A DNA stretch of 57,923 nucleotides from Dehalococcoidia bacterium (GTDB lineage: Bacteria > Chloroflexota > Dehalococcoidia > Tepidiformales > Tepidiformaceae), in NCBI GenBank assembly GCA_020847985.1, contig JADLBC010000042.1, positions 1 through 57,923 of the forward strand, written 5' to 3'. The position numbers were made by a program, and so were the translations under genes. Shown one piece after another: positions 43,840-54,144 of this stretch; position 1 is the first letter of the stretch; the number at the start of each line of letters is the position of its first letter. The notes beneath the pieces are model-generated. The model saw only the letters and a program-made list of their open reading frames with translations, had not been told where the DNA came from and made no database searches.

Positions 43840-44392
43840 GGAGCTCCGCCTCTTTCTTCTTCGCCTCGGCATCGATCGTCGCGACGTGGGCATCGGTGAG
43901 CTTCTGGAGGTCCTCTTCGTGCCGGTGGAGGTCATCCTGGCCCATGAGGCCGTCTTTTTCGGCTTTGCGCAGCTCATCATGGACGTGCCGGCGGACGTTC
44001 CGGCAGGCAACGCGCGCTTCCTCGGCCTTGGTGTGGACGAGGCGCACGAACTCCTTGCGGCGCTGCTCGGTAAGCGGGGGGATGGGGAGGCGCAGGAGCT
44101 GGCCATCGATCGCGGGATTGAGCCCGAGGTCCGACGCCTGGAACGCCTTCACGATCGCCTGGACGGCGCCGCGATCCCACACCTGGACGGTGAGCAGGCG
44201 GGCCTCCGGGGCATTGATCGTGCCGAGCTGCTTGAGTGGCGTCGTGGCGCCGTAGTACTCGACGGCGAGGGTCTCGATCAGGCTGGGGTGAGCGCGGCCG
44301 GTGCGGATGCCCTGGAGGTCGCGCTTGAGGGCCTGGACGGCGCCGTCCATCCGTTCATCGGCGTGGAGAAGCATCTCTTCGGGGTCGGCCAT
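43829..44392 (-). CDS. frr: ribosome recycling factor
   Basis: A 187 aa three-helix-bundle factor that, with EF-G, splits terminated ribosomes. It has the family segments RTGRAHPSLIETLAVEYYG, GTINAPEARLLTVQ, AIDGQLLRLPIPPLTEQRR and the Arg/His-rich AKEARVACRNVRR-like helix. It lies between pyrH and uppS in the usual order. Confidence 0.96.
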   Translation of the reverse strand: MADPEEMLLHADERMDGAVQALKRDLQGIRTGRAHPSLIETLAVEYYGATTPLKQLGTINAPEARLLTVQVWDRGAVQAIVKAFQASDLGLNPAIDGQLLRLPIPPLTEQRRKEFVRLVHTKAEEARVACRNVRRHVHDELRKAEKDGLMGQDDLHRHEEDLQKLTDAHVATIDAEAKKKEAELLEV

Positions 44393-44416
44393 AGCGGGTT
44401 CCTCCGGCGTCAGATG

Positions 44417-45692
<1,276 letters not shown>

Positions 45693-45700
45693 TGGGTGGG

Positions 45701-46573
45701 TTACTCCTGAACCGGTGCGTTGGCGGCGGCCTGCTGGGCAGCCGAGATGACGGTGACGGACGCGGCTTCCTCGGCGGGCGCGGCGGGCGTCTCATCGGCG
45801 GAAGCGGAGAAGCTGCCGGAGGCGATACCGGCCTCGGCGGCGGCGGTCATGCGCGCGGCGAGGTCATCGGCGTGGACGCCGGCCCCGGCGCCGGATTCGC
45901 GAGCGGCGCGCCCCTCGATGGCGGCATCGGCCATCTTGCCAAGGATGAGCTTGATCGCGCGGATGGCGTCGTCGTTGCTCGGGATCGGGTAGCTCACCGG
46001 GTCCGGGTCGCAGTTCGTATCCACCAGCGAGACGATGGGGATGTTGAGCCGGACACATTCGGCGACGGCGATGCTTTCCTTCACCGTATCGATGATGAAC
46101 ACGGCGGCGGGCAGGCGATCCATCTTCTTGATGCCGCCGAAGTAGCGGTTGAGGCGCTCGATCTCGTTGGAGATATCGAGCTGCTCCTTCTTGGTGAGGC
46201 GGGTGAATTCGCCACGGGCGACATTCGTCTCGAGCGTGGTGAGGTGGCGAATGCGGCTCTGGATGGTGCGGAAGTTGGTGAGCGTGCCGCCGAGCCAGCG
46301 GTTATTCACGTACGGCATGGAGGCGCGGGAGGCTTCGATTTCGACGGTCTCGCGGGCCTGCTTCTTGGTGCCGATAACGAGCACTTCGCCGCCGCCGGCG
46401 ACGGTATCGCGGACGAAGTTGATGGCTTCATCGAGGCGGGTGACGGTCTGCTGAAGGTCGATGATGTGGATGCCGTTGCGTTCGGTGAAGATGAACTGGC
46501 GCATCTTCGGGTTCCAACGGCGGGTCTGGTGTCCGAAGTGGACGCCAGCCTCGAGGAGCTGCTTCATGCTCAC
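45701..46573 (-). CDS. rpsB: 30S ribosomal protein S2
   Basis: A 290 aa protein with the S2 start [23 protein letters not shown] and [15 protein letters not shown]. It has an acidic Ala/Glu-rich C-terminal extension of about 60 residues. The start is uncertain: GTG 46573 or ATG 46567 fit the family, while GGAGG at 46595-46591 points to a codon near 46585 (CTG). It opens the translation/lipid-carrier block. Confidence 0.95.
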   Translation of the reverse strand: MSMKQLLEAGVHFGHQTRRWNPKMRQFIFTERNGIHIIDLQQTVTRLDEAINFVRDTVAGGGEVLVIGTKKQARETVEIEASRASMPYVNNRWLGGTLTNFRTIQSRIRHLTTLETNVARGEFTRLTKKEQLDISNEIERLNRYFGGIKKMDRLPAAVFIIDTVKESIAVAECVRLNIPIVSLVDTNCDPDPVSYPIPSNDDAIRAIKLILGKMADAAIEGRAARESGAGAGVHADDLAARMTAAAEAGIASGSFSASADETPAAPAEEAASVTVISAAQQAAANAPVQE

Positions 46574-46662
46574 GGGCGTGACCAGGGGGTCCTCCAAAAG
46601 TGCGGCTGCGTAGATTTGCCCGGTTCACGGGCATGCGGCCGCCATTCGCGAATAGCCGATCC

Positions 46663-46679
46663 ACCGTACCGCGCGTACG
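46663..46679. promoter_or_regulatory. inverted repeat between rpsB and the acyl-CoA dehydrogenase gene
   Basis: CCGTAC-N5-GTACGG lies in the divergent region; a possible operator for either gene. Nearby ATTCGCGAAT (46644-46653) is also a perfect palindrome. Confidence 0.35.
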
Positions 46680-46788
46680 GCGTTCGGGATAGGTGAGAGA
46701 CCCGGCGGATTGTTAGCGTGTGGCTACCGTCTTCGGCGGATCTGCTTCACAATGGTTCGAAAGACAAAAACCCGAAGGGGGTTCGACT

Positions 46789-47952
46789 ATGGCAATCACG
46801 CTCGCCGATAGCCCGGAAATGGCGGCATGGCGCCAGGAAGTCCGGAACTTCATCAAGACGGAGGCTCCGAAGATCTTCTCGGGCGGCGAAGAGCTGGGTG
46901 AGAACTCCCTCTTCGGCCGCATGGGCGCGATGAAGGCATGGCGCGAGAAGGTCGTGGAGAAGGGCTGGGTCGCCCCTTCGTGGCCGAAGAAGTACGGCGG
47001 CGCCGGCATGTCCGTCGCCGACCAGTTCGTCATGAACGAGGAGTTCGCGGAGGCCGGCGTGCCCGGCAACGTGGGCGGCTTCGGCGTCATGATGATTGGC
47101 CCCACCATCATCGAGCACGGCACGGAAGAGCAGAAGGAAGAGCACCTCGGCGCCATCCTTCGCGGCGAAGTGATCTGGTGCCAGGGCTACTCCGAGCCCG
47201 GCGCCGGTTCGGACCTCGCGTCGCTGCAGACGCGCGCGGTGCGCGACGGCGACGAATACACCATCAACGGCCAGAAGATCTGGACGACGGGCGCGCAGTT
47301 CGCGGACATGATGTACATGCTCGTGCGCACCGACCCGGACGCGCCGAAGCACCGCGGCATCACCTACCTGCTCGTCGATATGCACGCGCCGGGCGTGACG
47401 GTGCGGCCGCTGACCACCCTCGCGGGCACGCAGACGTTCAACGAAGTCTTCTTCGAGGACGTGAAGGTGCCGGTTCGCAACCGCATCGGCGAGGAGAACC
47501 GCGGCTGGTACGTGGGCACCACGACGCTGGACTTCGAACGCTCGTCGATTGGCTCGGCCATCGGCGTCCGCAAGAACCTCGAAAGCCTCATCCGCCGCAC
47601 CAAGCGCGGCGACGACGGCGCCTCGTTCGAGCGCAACCCGAAGGTGCGACTGGAATTCGTCGACCGCTGGGTCGAGTGCGAAGTGGCGAAGATGCTGAGC
47701 TACCGCGTCATCTCGATGCAGCTTTCGGGGAAGATCCCGAACCACGAGTCGAGCATGTGCAAGATGTTCTCGAGCGAGCTGACGCAGCGCATCTCGAATC
47801 TTTCCATGCACCTCCTCGGCATGCACGGGAATATCCGCAACCGCGCGTCGCAGGGCTACATGCAGAGCGTGAGCTCGACTATCGCCGGCGGCACGACGGA
47901 AGTGCAGAAGGGCATCATGGCCACGCGCGGCCTCGGCCTCCCGCGCGGCTAA
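46789..47952 (+). CDS. acyl-CoA dehydrogenase
   Basis: A 387 aa FAD enzyme that makes a trans-2-enoyl-CoA, passing electrons to ETF. It has the FAD/substrate motif WCQGYSEPGAGSDLASL, the second motif KIWTTGAQFADMMYMLVRT and the terminal SSTIAGGTTEVQKGIMATRGLGLPRG. The catalytic base is expected in the late helix but is not certain by eye. AAGGGGG lies 7 nt before ATG 46789. A terminator follows. Confidence 0.92.
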   Translation: MAITLADSPEMAAWRQEVRNFIKTEAPKIFSGGEELGENSLFGRMGAMKAWREKVVEKGWVAPSWPKKYGGAGMSVADQFVMNEEFAEAGVPGNVGGFGVMMIGPTIIEHGTEEQKEEHLGAILRGEVIWCQGYSEPGAGSDLASLQTRAVRDGDEYTINGQKIWTTGAQFADMMYMLVRTDPDAPKHRGITYLLVDMHAPGVTVRPLTTLAGTQTFNEVFFEDVKVPVRNRIGEENRGWYVGTTTLDFERSSIGSAIGVRKNLESLIRRTKRGDDGASFERNPKVRLEFVDRWVECEVAKMLSYRVISMQLSGKIPNHESSMCKMFSSELTQRISNLSMHLLGMHGNIRNRASQGYMQSVSSTIAGGTTEVQKGIMATRGLGLPRG

Positions 47953-47991
47953 GGCGACATCCCGGGCCTCTTTTCCAGGCCTCGCACGGCG

Positions 47992-48017
47992 GAAGCCCCT
48001 CCAGCTGGAGGGGCTTC
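47992..48017. terminator. bidirectional terminator
   Basis: A perfect 26-nt palindrome centred at 48004/48005 lies between the convergent acyl-CoA dehydrogenase and SDR genes. Tail TTACGTT. Confidence 0.75.
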
Positions 48018-48046
48018 TTACGTTCACGCCGCGTGCGACGCCGGGC

Positions 48047-48832
48047 TTAGCGCGGGCGCAGGGGCGCGCCGCCGAGATGGCTGCCGGCATCGACGATGAG
48101 GAACTCGCCGGTGATGAGGTCCGCGCCTTCGACGAACCAGACGGCGGCCTGGGCCATGTCCTCGGGGGTGCCCGCCTTGCGCAGCGGGGTGTTGCGCTCC
48201 TGCGCGGCGACGGCGGCCTCGTAGGCGTCGTCGCCCATGCCGCCGCGCAGCCAGCGGCCCTGGATGAAGCCGGGGCACACGGTGTTCACGCGAATCTCCG
48301 GGCCCAGTGCACGCGCCAGCGACAGCGTCATGGTGTTGAGCGCGCCCTTGGAGGCCGTGTAGGCGACGGAGCTGCCGAGCCCCATCACGCCCGCGATGGA
48401 GGAGATGTTCACGACGGCGCCGCGCCCGGCCGCCTTCATGTGCGGGGTGACGGCACGCGTCATCTGGAACGGGCCGACGACGTTGACCGAGTAGATTCGC
48501 AGGAAGTCATCGGCGCTGAGGCCATCGAGGTTGGCGTGATTCACGAACTGGGTCGTGCCGGCGTTGTTGATGAGGCCATCGATGCGGCCCCACTTCGCCA
48601 TGGTGGTTTCCACCATGCGGCGGCAATCCTCGTCCTTCGAGACATCCGCCTGCACGAGAAGCGTCTCGACGCCCAGCGCTTCGCACGCCGCGGCGGTCTC
48701 CCGGGCCTCCGCCTCGCTCTTGGTGTAGTTGATGACGACGTTGCAGCCTTTGGAGGCGAGCAGCTTCGCGCAGGCCGCGCCCACCCCGGTCGCGGAGCCC
48801 GTGACAATGACCACACCACCCTTGATGTCCAT
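48047..48832 (-). CDS. short-chain dehydrogenase/reductase
   Basis: A 261 aa NAD(P)-dependent oxidoreductase with TGSATGVGAA (cofactor Gly motif), NNAG, the catalytic Ser in NISSIAG and the Tyr-Lys pair in YTASKGA. The C-terminus has ITGEFLIVDAGSHLGG. It resembles 3-oxoacyl-ACP reductase-like members, but no substrate can be given. It lies near several acyl-CoA genes and may work on CoA esters. Confidence 0.87.
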   Translation of the reverse strand: MDIKGGVVIVTGSATGVGAACAKLLASKGCNVVINYTKSEAEARETAAACEALGVETLLVQADVSKDEDCRRMVETTMAKWGRIDGLINNAGTTQFVNHANLDGLSADDFLRIYSVNVVGPFQMTRAVTPHMKAAGRGAVVNISSIAGVMGLGSSVAYTASKGALNTMTLSLARALGPEIRVNTVCPGFIQGRWLRGGMGDDAYEAAVAAQERNTPLRKAGTPEDMAQAAVWFVEGADLITGEFLIVDAGSHLGGAPLRPR

Positions 48833-48899
48833 GAACGGCTTCCCTCACAGCGTTTTGTGGGCGCAGTCTACGGACCGGTGGCGATGGCGTCGCGCGAGG

Positions 48900-49268
48900 T
48901 CAGACCGCGGGGGCGACGCTGCGAATGGTGGTGATGAGCTGGGTGGCGGCTTCGTGCTTGCCGACGAAGGCGCGGGCGCCCGCGTGCGATGCGAGGTCAC
49001 GCGTCGCGCGGTCGTCCTGGAGGCTCAGCATGACAACGGCGGCGCCGGGGCAGCTCTGGCAGAGGGCGCGGGTGGCGGCGATGCCATCCATGCCGTTCAT
49101 GCGGATGTCCATGAGGATGACATCGGGATGCAGCTCAGGCGCGAGGCGCACGGCCGTCTCGCCATCGCCCGCTTCACCGACGACGGCGACATCGGGCTCG
49201 AGTTCGAGCTGCATGCGGAGGCCCCTTCGCACCGAAAGCTCATCGTCCACCAGGAGCAACCGGATCAC
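48900..49268 (-). CDS. stand-alone response regulator receiver protein
   Basis: A 122 aa receiver domain with no output domain. Phosphorylation residues are present: the acidic pair in LLVDDEL, the Asp in ILMDIRMNG, the Ser in VMLSLQ and the Lys in FVGKHE. It is most like the receivers of NarL/FixJ regulators (DGIAATRAL). GTG 49268 has AGGAGG 6 nt upstream. No histidine kinase is nearby, so its partner is unknown; it could act like CheY or be a truncated regulator. Confidence 0.83.
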   Translation of the reverse strand: MIRLLLVDDELSVRRGLRMQLELEPDVAVVGEAGDGETAVRLAPELHPDVILMDIRMNGMDGIAATRALCQSCPGAAVVMLSLQDDRATRDLASHAGARAFVGKHEAATQLITTIRSVAPAV

Positions 49269-49367
49269 GCGCCACCTCCTGCACTCACACTGTGGGCGAG
49301 GCAGTGCGTAGCATCGTCCCGCTATCGATGTGAACGCGCTTCGGTCTTTGGGCGGAGAGCGGCGGGT

Positions 49368-49398
49368 CCGGCCGGCCCCGGGTTTACGGGCCGGCCGG
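49368..49398. other. 11-bp perfect hairpin in a divergent intergenic region
   Basis: CCGGCCGGCCC pairs with GGGCCGGCCGG around a 9-nt loop. A second hairpin (GCCGGAC with GTCCGGC) lies at 49459-49477. They lie between divergent genes, so termination is not expected. Confidence 0.5.
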
Positions 49399-49518
49399 GG
49401 AAGTGCGACTCGGCGGCCAATAGGTGGCGGAAATAGATTCGAACGTGACCATAAATGGGCCGGACGCGCGGTCCGGCGAGGTCCCGCGGCGAAGGGCCCG
49501 GGTCGCGGCGCTGTTCGC

Positions 49519-49524
49519 TACACT
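49519..49524 (+). promoter_or_regulatory. putative -10 element (leaderless enoyl-CoA hydratase mRNA)
   Basis: TACACT, 6 nt, ATG 49531. Confidence 0.6.
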
Positions 49525-49530
49525 GCGCGC

Positions 49531-50304
49531 ATGCCAATCGACCTCAGCCGCTCCGGCAAGACGCTCATCATCACGCTCAACCGCCCCGAGGCGATGAACA
49601 GCATCGACCCCCTAATGTACGACCAGCTGGGCGAGGCCTGGAAAGAGCTTGAGGGCGACGACTCGATCCACGTCGCGGTCGTCACCGGCGCGGGCGAAAA
49701 GGCGTTCTGTGCGGGGCGCGACCTGGTGAAGAGCTCCGAGGACATGGCGAACGACTGGAGCCGGCGGCGGGCCGACGGCCGCGACCACCTCACCCCCGAG
49801 GGGATCTGGAAGCCGGTGATCGCCGCGGTCAACGGGCACTGTCTCGCGGCCGGGCTGGCGCTGGCGCTGGGCTGCGACATCCGGCTCGCATCGCCGAACG
49901 CAACCTTCGGGACGATGGCGGCGAAGCGCGGGATCGTGGCGGGCGGCGGCCAGACGCAGCGGCTCGCCCGCTACATCCCGTTCGGCAAGGCCATGGAGAT
50001 GATCCTGTTCGCCGAACGGATCGACGCCGCCGAGGCCGAGCGATACGGGCTGGTGAACCGCGTCTTCCCGCAGGCGGAGTTGCTGGACACGGCACTCGAG
50101 TGGGCACACCGGCTGACCCTGAACGCGCCGCTGGCCGTTCGCGCCATGAAGCGGGCAGCATATGAAGGCGGCTGGGAGATGCCCTTCAGCGAGGGCCTGC
50201 GCCTCGAGGGAAAGCTCTACACCGAGATCCTCAAAACGGAGGACGCCGCCGAGGGGCCGCGGGCGTTCGCGGAGAAGCGTCAGCCCGACTTCAAGGGCCG
50301 GTAG
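49531..50304 (+). CDS. crotonase-family protein lacking both catalytic Glu
   Basis: A 257 aa enoyl-CoA hydratase/isomerase fold. The oxyanion segments AFCAGRDL and GHCLAAGLAL are present, but the two hydratase Glu are Ala: AAGLALALG replaces GGGxELA, and TMAAKRGIV replaces xxPExxxG. It is therefore unlikely to hydrate enoyl-CoA and may act as an isomerase, hydrolase or other crotonase. The end has FAEKRQPDFKGR. The start follows TACACT by 6 nt. Confidence 0.86.
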   Translation: MPIDLSRSGKTLIITLNRPEAMNSIDPLMYDQLGEAWKELEGDDSIHVAVVTGAGEKAFCAGRDLVKSSEDMANDWSRRRADGRDHLTPEGIWKPVIAAVNGHCLAAGLALALGCDIRLASPNATFGTMAAKRGIVAGGGQTQRLARYIPFGKAMEMILFAERIDAAEAERYGLVNRVFPQAELLDTALEWAHRLTLNAPLAVRAMKRAAYEGGWEMPFSEGLRLEGKLYTEILKTEDAAEGPRAFAEKRQPDFKGR

Positions 50305-50315
50305 CAGTCCCGGCG

Positions 50316-51098
50316 TCAGCCGTAGAGCGGCTTCGATGCGGGTGCGGCCTCGCGCACGGTGGCGAGGTCGGCGCGGGCGCCGGCGGTCATCGCGGGGATG
50401 TCGCCGCTGACGGTGATCATCTGGTAGCCGGCGGCGGCGTGCTTCGCGGCGAGCGACGCGTTCGCATGGATGCCGGGCGCGACGCCGTGACGCCGGCAGA
50501 CCTCCGCGATATGCACCCGCGCCTCGTCGAAGGCGCCGCCGTTATCCATGCCGGGTGGCAGGCCAAGCGTGATGCTCAGGTCGGCCGGACCAACGTAGAC
50601 GGCATCGATACCCGGGACGGCGAGGATGTCGTCGAGGCGGTCGACGGCCTGGCGCGTCTCGATCATGGGGATGCAGGCAATCTGTTCGTTCGCGTGGGCG
50701 AAGTAGTCGCTGCCCGCGTAGTAGCCGGCGCGCGTCGGGCCGTAGCTGCGCGAACCCTGGGGGAAGTAGCGGCAGGCGGCGACGGCGGCCTTCGCTTCCT
50801 CCACGGAGTTCACCATGGGGATGATGATGCCCATGGCGCCGGCGTCGAGCATCTTGCCGATGATGCCGAACTCGTTCCACGGCACGCGCACGAAGGGGAT
50901 GGTGGGAGTGGTAGCGATCGCCTGGAGCATGGTGACGGCGACCTGGTAATCGATGAGGCCGTGCTGCATATCGAGGCAGAGCCAATCGAAGCCCTGGTGA
51001 GCCATAACCTCCGCGGCGAAGGGGCTGGGGAGCGAGAGCCAGGCGCCGTGGGTAACTTCGCCCAGGCTCCAGCGGGCTTTCGGGGTGTTCTCGCGCAT
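50316..51098 (-). CDS. HpcH/HpaI family aldolase
   Basis: A 260 aa TIM-barrel, divalent-metal aldolase that would split a 2-keto-4-hydroxy acid, giving pyruvate or a related keto acid. It has LCLDMQHGLIDY, IPMVNSVEEAK, MIETRQAVDR (metal Glu) and VGPADLSITLG (metal Asp). GGAGG lies 6 nt before ATG 51098. It is convergent with the crotonase gene, 11 nt between. The specific substrate is unknown. Confidence 0.88.
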   Translation of the reverse strand: MRENTPKARWSLGEVTHGAWLSLPSPFAAEVMAHQGFDWLCLDMQHGLIDYQVAVTMLQAIATTPTIPFVRVPWNEFGIIGKMLDAGAMGIIIPMVNSVEEAKAAVAACRYFPQGSRSYGPTRAGYYAGSDYFAHANEQIACIPMIETRQAVDRLDDILAVPGIDAVYVGPADLSITLGLPPGMDNGGAFDEARVHIAEVCRRHGVAPGIHANASLAAKHAAAGYQMITVSGDIPAMTAGARADLATVREAAPASKPLYG

Positions 51099-51361
51099 CG
51101 CGGGCCTCCGGGCTGATGGTGGCGCGAAGGCTACGCCGTCAAGGCGGACGGGGCCACGGGGGGCGTCATGCGGCTTATGTAGGGGAGTTCCCCCGCCGTT
51201 CTCGTTATCGTCACCTCGGTCCTTTGGCGGATGAAAATTGGGGATTAATCCAACCTCGGGGCCTTGAAAACGTATTGCCTGTGAAGTGCGACACGTTTAC
51301 CTTGCCACGAAGCCCGCAGCCAGCGGGCGACAGGACGAGGAAAACCAGAACAGGTAAAGCG

Positions 51362-52237
51362 ATGCCGTTGTCCCAACACCGGCTGGCCCTGGTGGGTATC
51401 CTGCTCGCCATTGTCGCCACCTTCAGCGTCCAGGTCGCTTCCGCTGCGGAAGAAGCGAACACCCCTCCATCCAACCCCATCGCCGCGCGCGCCCTGCGCG
51501 ATCTGGGCACGTGGCAGGGCGAATGCTGGCTCTGGATGCAGCGTGTGGTGCTCGATGCCACCGGCCGCAAGATCGGTTTCGATTACACCGAAGGCTTCTT
51601 CGAAGCGGGCGCCGTCGAGGTTTCCCTCAAGGACGCGCAGGCGGGCGACGTGATCCAGGTCGTCTCCGACCGCTTCCACGGCCCCGATGCTGATTACCGC
51701 GGGCTGCACACGCTCATCGTCCTTGAAAACAACGGCGACGGCAGCGTGAACGGCATCGATTCGAACCAGAACTGGAACGGGATGGTCGAGTTGCGGTTCA
51801 ACTACAACCCGGCCGAGAAAGCCGCCGAGTACGGCCTCAATTACCACGTCTACCGCTTCGGTGCGGCGCCGGGCACGACGACCCGGACCTCGCTCCCGCC
51901 GGCCGCCAGCAAGGGCGTTCGCGCGGGTGACCTCGCGGTGGTGAAGGCCGGCCCCGAAGGGCTGAACCTCCGCTCCGAGGCGAGCACCGCGAAGGCGCCG
52001 GTGGCCCTCCTCGGCGACGGCACGCAGGTCACCGTGCTCACCGACCCGATGACCGCGGGCGGCCGCCAATGGGTGAAGATCTCGACGCCGGCCGGCACCG
52101 GTTGGGTTGCAGCCGAGTTCCTGGAGAAGCAGGCTGCCGCCTCCGACGGCGGGCACACCTCGGGTTCAGGCGCGGGCACGACGGCGCCGCTGCGGCCGTT
52201 CCGCAACGTGCTCACGATGGTTTCGTTCGGGTCCTGA
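51362..52237 (+). CDS. secreted CHAP-like amidase domain protein with SH3 domain
   Basis: A 291 aa exported protein: signal peptide (about 1-28), then a domain with Cys55 (QGECWLW), His116 (YRGLHTL) and Asp133/Asn135 (GIDSNQNW). That is the order of a Cys-His-Asn papain-like peptidoglycan amidase (CHAP or NlpC/P60-like). A bacterial SH3 domain follows (about 200-262, LNLRSEAST to GWVAAEFL), then a Gly/Ser tail. It may trim the wall. The 263-nt region upstream holds a GGATTAATCC palindrome (51237-51254 area) and a CCCGC-GCGGG hairpin. Confidence 0.7.
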   Translation: MPLSQHRLALVGILLAIVATFSVQVASAAEEANTPPSNPIAARALRDLGTWQGECWLWMQRVVLDATGRKIGFDYTEGFFEAGAVEVSLKDAQAGDVIQVVSDRFHGPDADYRGLHTLIVLENNGDGSVNGIDSNQNWNGMVELRFNYNPAEKAAEYGLNYHVYRFGAAPGTTTRTSLPPAASKGVRAGDLAVVKAGPEGLNLRSEASTAKAPVALLGDGTQVTVLTDPMTAGGRQWVKISTPAGTGWVAAEFLEKQAAASDGGHTSGSGAGTTAPLRPFRNVLTMVSFGS

Positions 52238-52353
52238 GCCTTCTTCCCTGACCATCCGGCTTCCACATGGCGGGTGACCACACCGGTACCTCCGTCGTAC
52301 GCTCGACCGTATTCTCGCGACCCGGGGGCGGCGCGTCTGTGACGATCTCAACA

Positions 52354-54075
52354 ATGGCTCGGAAGCTGCGCCCGGGGCAGGCCGAGGCGCTGGCGCGCTG
52401 GGGCGGTGCGCTGCGGCAGGGGTCCCGCTCAGAACTTGTGGTGGTGCCCGTCGGCTATGGCAAGACCGTCATCGGCGTGGGATCGTTCGAAGTCGCGGCG
52501 AACGTCGCGGGAGCGGACACCTGCCTCTACCTGACGCCGACGGACGTCCTTCGCACACAGGTGTACGCGGGCGTGGAGAAGGCGCTGCGGGTAACCGGCT
52601 CGACGCGGAGCATTCGCAAGATCCTCGCCGATAACGCCGCGCCGGACCGCATCCGGAACACGGGTGCGAACTTCATCGTGGCGACGTACCAGCAGGTGGT
52701 GGCGGCGCCGGGGATGTACCAGCGGCTCTGCCGCGACCGGCGCGTGCACCTGGTCTGCGACGAAGCTCACCACCTTGGCGAGACTGGGCGCTGGGCCGCG
52801 ACAGTGACCGCGCTGGGCGCGTTCTCCACGGTGATGCTTTCGGCGACCCCGGTGCGGCTGGACCGCGACGCCATCGGCGGCGCGCGCTACGCGGACACCG
52901 GCGATGGCTACCGCCAGATCGACCCGCTCGTGCTCGTTTCCATGCGGCAGGCCTGGAAAGAGCGGCACATCCTCAAGCACCTGAACCTGCAGATGAAGGA
53001 CTACGCCGTGCAGCTGCGGGGCAGCGACGGCGAGACCTACGAGTTCACGGCCTCGGAGATGGCGGAGCTGCCCGACTTCGATCAGCGGTGCGTGCGGCAG
53101 CAGCTGCGCTGGAACGAAGACTACGTGGAGCCGCTCGTGCGGGAGTTCGCGCTGGCGCTGCAGGCGAAGATCGCGGCCGCGCCCGGCCAGCACCAGGGGC
53201 TCGTCTTCGCTGCCACGACGGAGCACGCAAACCACCTCTGGCGGGAGTTCTCGCGCTGGCACCCTTCGCTGCGCTGCGTGGTCGTGCACAGCGGCGATAT
53301 CGCGGACGCCGAGAACGACCGGCGGCTCAAGGGGTTCCACGCCGGCGATTACGACGTGCTCATCCAGGTGAAGAAGGCGAGCGAGGGCTTCGATGCACCC
53401 ACCGTGAGCGTGCTCCTGAAGCTGGACGCCGTGTTCAGCCGCGAGCCGGTGATCCAGCAACTGGGGCGAGGGCTTCGCTACAACCACAACCTCCCCGAGC
53501 GGCAGAACCTGCTGAACGTGTTCATCGGGCGCGACCCGCGGCTGGCAAGCATCATCGAACACCTCGAACGGGAGGTACCCCCGGCAGCGGTGGCCGTGCG
53601 GGGCCCGGAGCTGGAGCTGTTCGGCCGCGACGAGGAGCCCGGTGAGGACGATGAAGACACCGTCCCGGGCGAGCTGTTCGAGGACGAAGGCATGGGCCCG
53701 GAGATCACCGACGTCGTCGAGGCCGGCGACCTGAACGTCGATCACACGGGACAGCTGATCGAAGGCCAACAGCTGACGATGTTCGGGGTCGCGGCGCCGG
53801 CGCCCGTGGCTCGCGCGCAGGCCGCCCCAGAGCCCGTGCCCGACGTTGTCGACCTTGCCGGGGAGATGCGCGACGCCATCGAATACTGCAAGACCTGGAC
53901 GAACCGGGCGGCCAAGGAGCGTGCCCGCCGCCGGGGCCCGGTGGAGAACCACCACGCCGCGCTGAACCTCTCCTACGCCCGCGAGACCGGGAAGCGGGGA
54001 GCGCTGCGCACCGCCTCGGAATACCGCGCCAAGGGCGACTGGATGAAGCGCCAGTACACGATCCTCCTCGGGTAG
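52354..54075 (+). CDS. superfamily 2 helicase-like protein
   Basis: A 573 aa ATP-dependent DNA or RNA remodeler. Motif I is VPVGYGKT, motif II CDEAHHLGE (DEAH), motif III LSATP and motif VI QQLGRGLRY. The first half is a type III restriction/RAD25-like DEAD domain; the second half has the helicase-C fold (VVVHSGD to QLGRG). A long acidic insert and a basic tail (about 510-573) follow and match nothing known. It stands alone, with no methylase or nuclease adjacent. ATG 52354 is chosen; GTG 52339 or ATG 52267 are possible. Confidence 0.83.
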   Translation: MARKLRPGQAEALARWGGALRQGSRSELVVVPVGYGKTVIGVGSFEVAANVAGADTCLYLTPTDVLRTQVYAGVEKALRVTGSTRSIRKILADNAAPDRIRNTGANFIVATYQQVVAAPGMYQRLCRDRRVHLVCDEAHHLGETGRWAATVTALGAFSTVMLSATPVRLDRDAIGGARYADTGDGYRQIDPLVLVSMRQAWKERHILKHLNLQMKDYAVQLRGSDGETYEFTASEMAELPDFDQRCVRQQLRWNEDYVEPLVREFALALQAKIAAAPGQHQGLVFAATTEHANHLWREFSRWHPSLRCVVVHSGDIADAENDRRLKGFHAGDYDVLIQVKKASEGFDAPTVSVLLKLDAVFSREPVIQQLGRGLRYNHNLPERQNLLNVFIGRDPRLASIIEHLEREVPPAAVAVRGPELELFGRDEEPGEDDEDTVPGELFEDEGMGPEITDVVEAGDLNVDHTGQLIEGQQLTMFGVAAPAPVARAQAAPEPVPDVVDLAGEMRDAIEYCKTWTNRAAKERARRRGPVENHHAALNLSYARETGKRGALRTASEYRAKGDWMKRQYTILLG

Positions 54076-54132
54076 GGGCGTGCGGCGGCGAAATCGCGGC
54101 CGGACAGTGGGAGTGCGCAGCGGCTCCATCCA

Positions 54133-54138
54133 TATAAT
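54133..54138 (+). promoter_or_regulatory. consensus -10 element (leaderless potassium channel mRNA)
   Basis: A perfect TATAAT, then 6 nt, then ATG 54145. It is the strongest leaderless case; no convincing -35 is visible. Confidence 0.7.
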
Positions 54139-54144
54139 CGCGCC

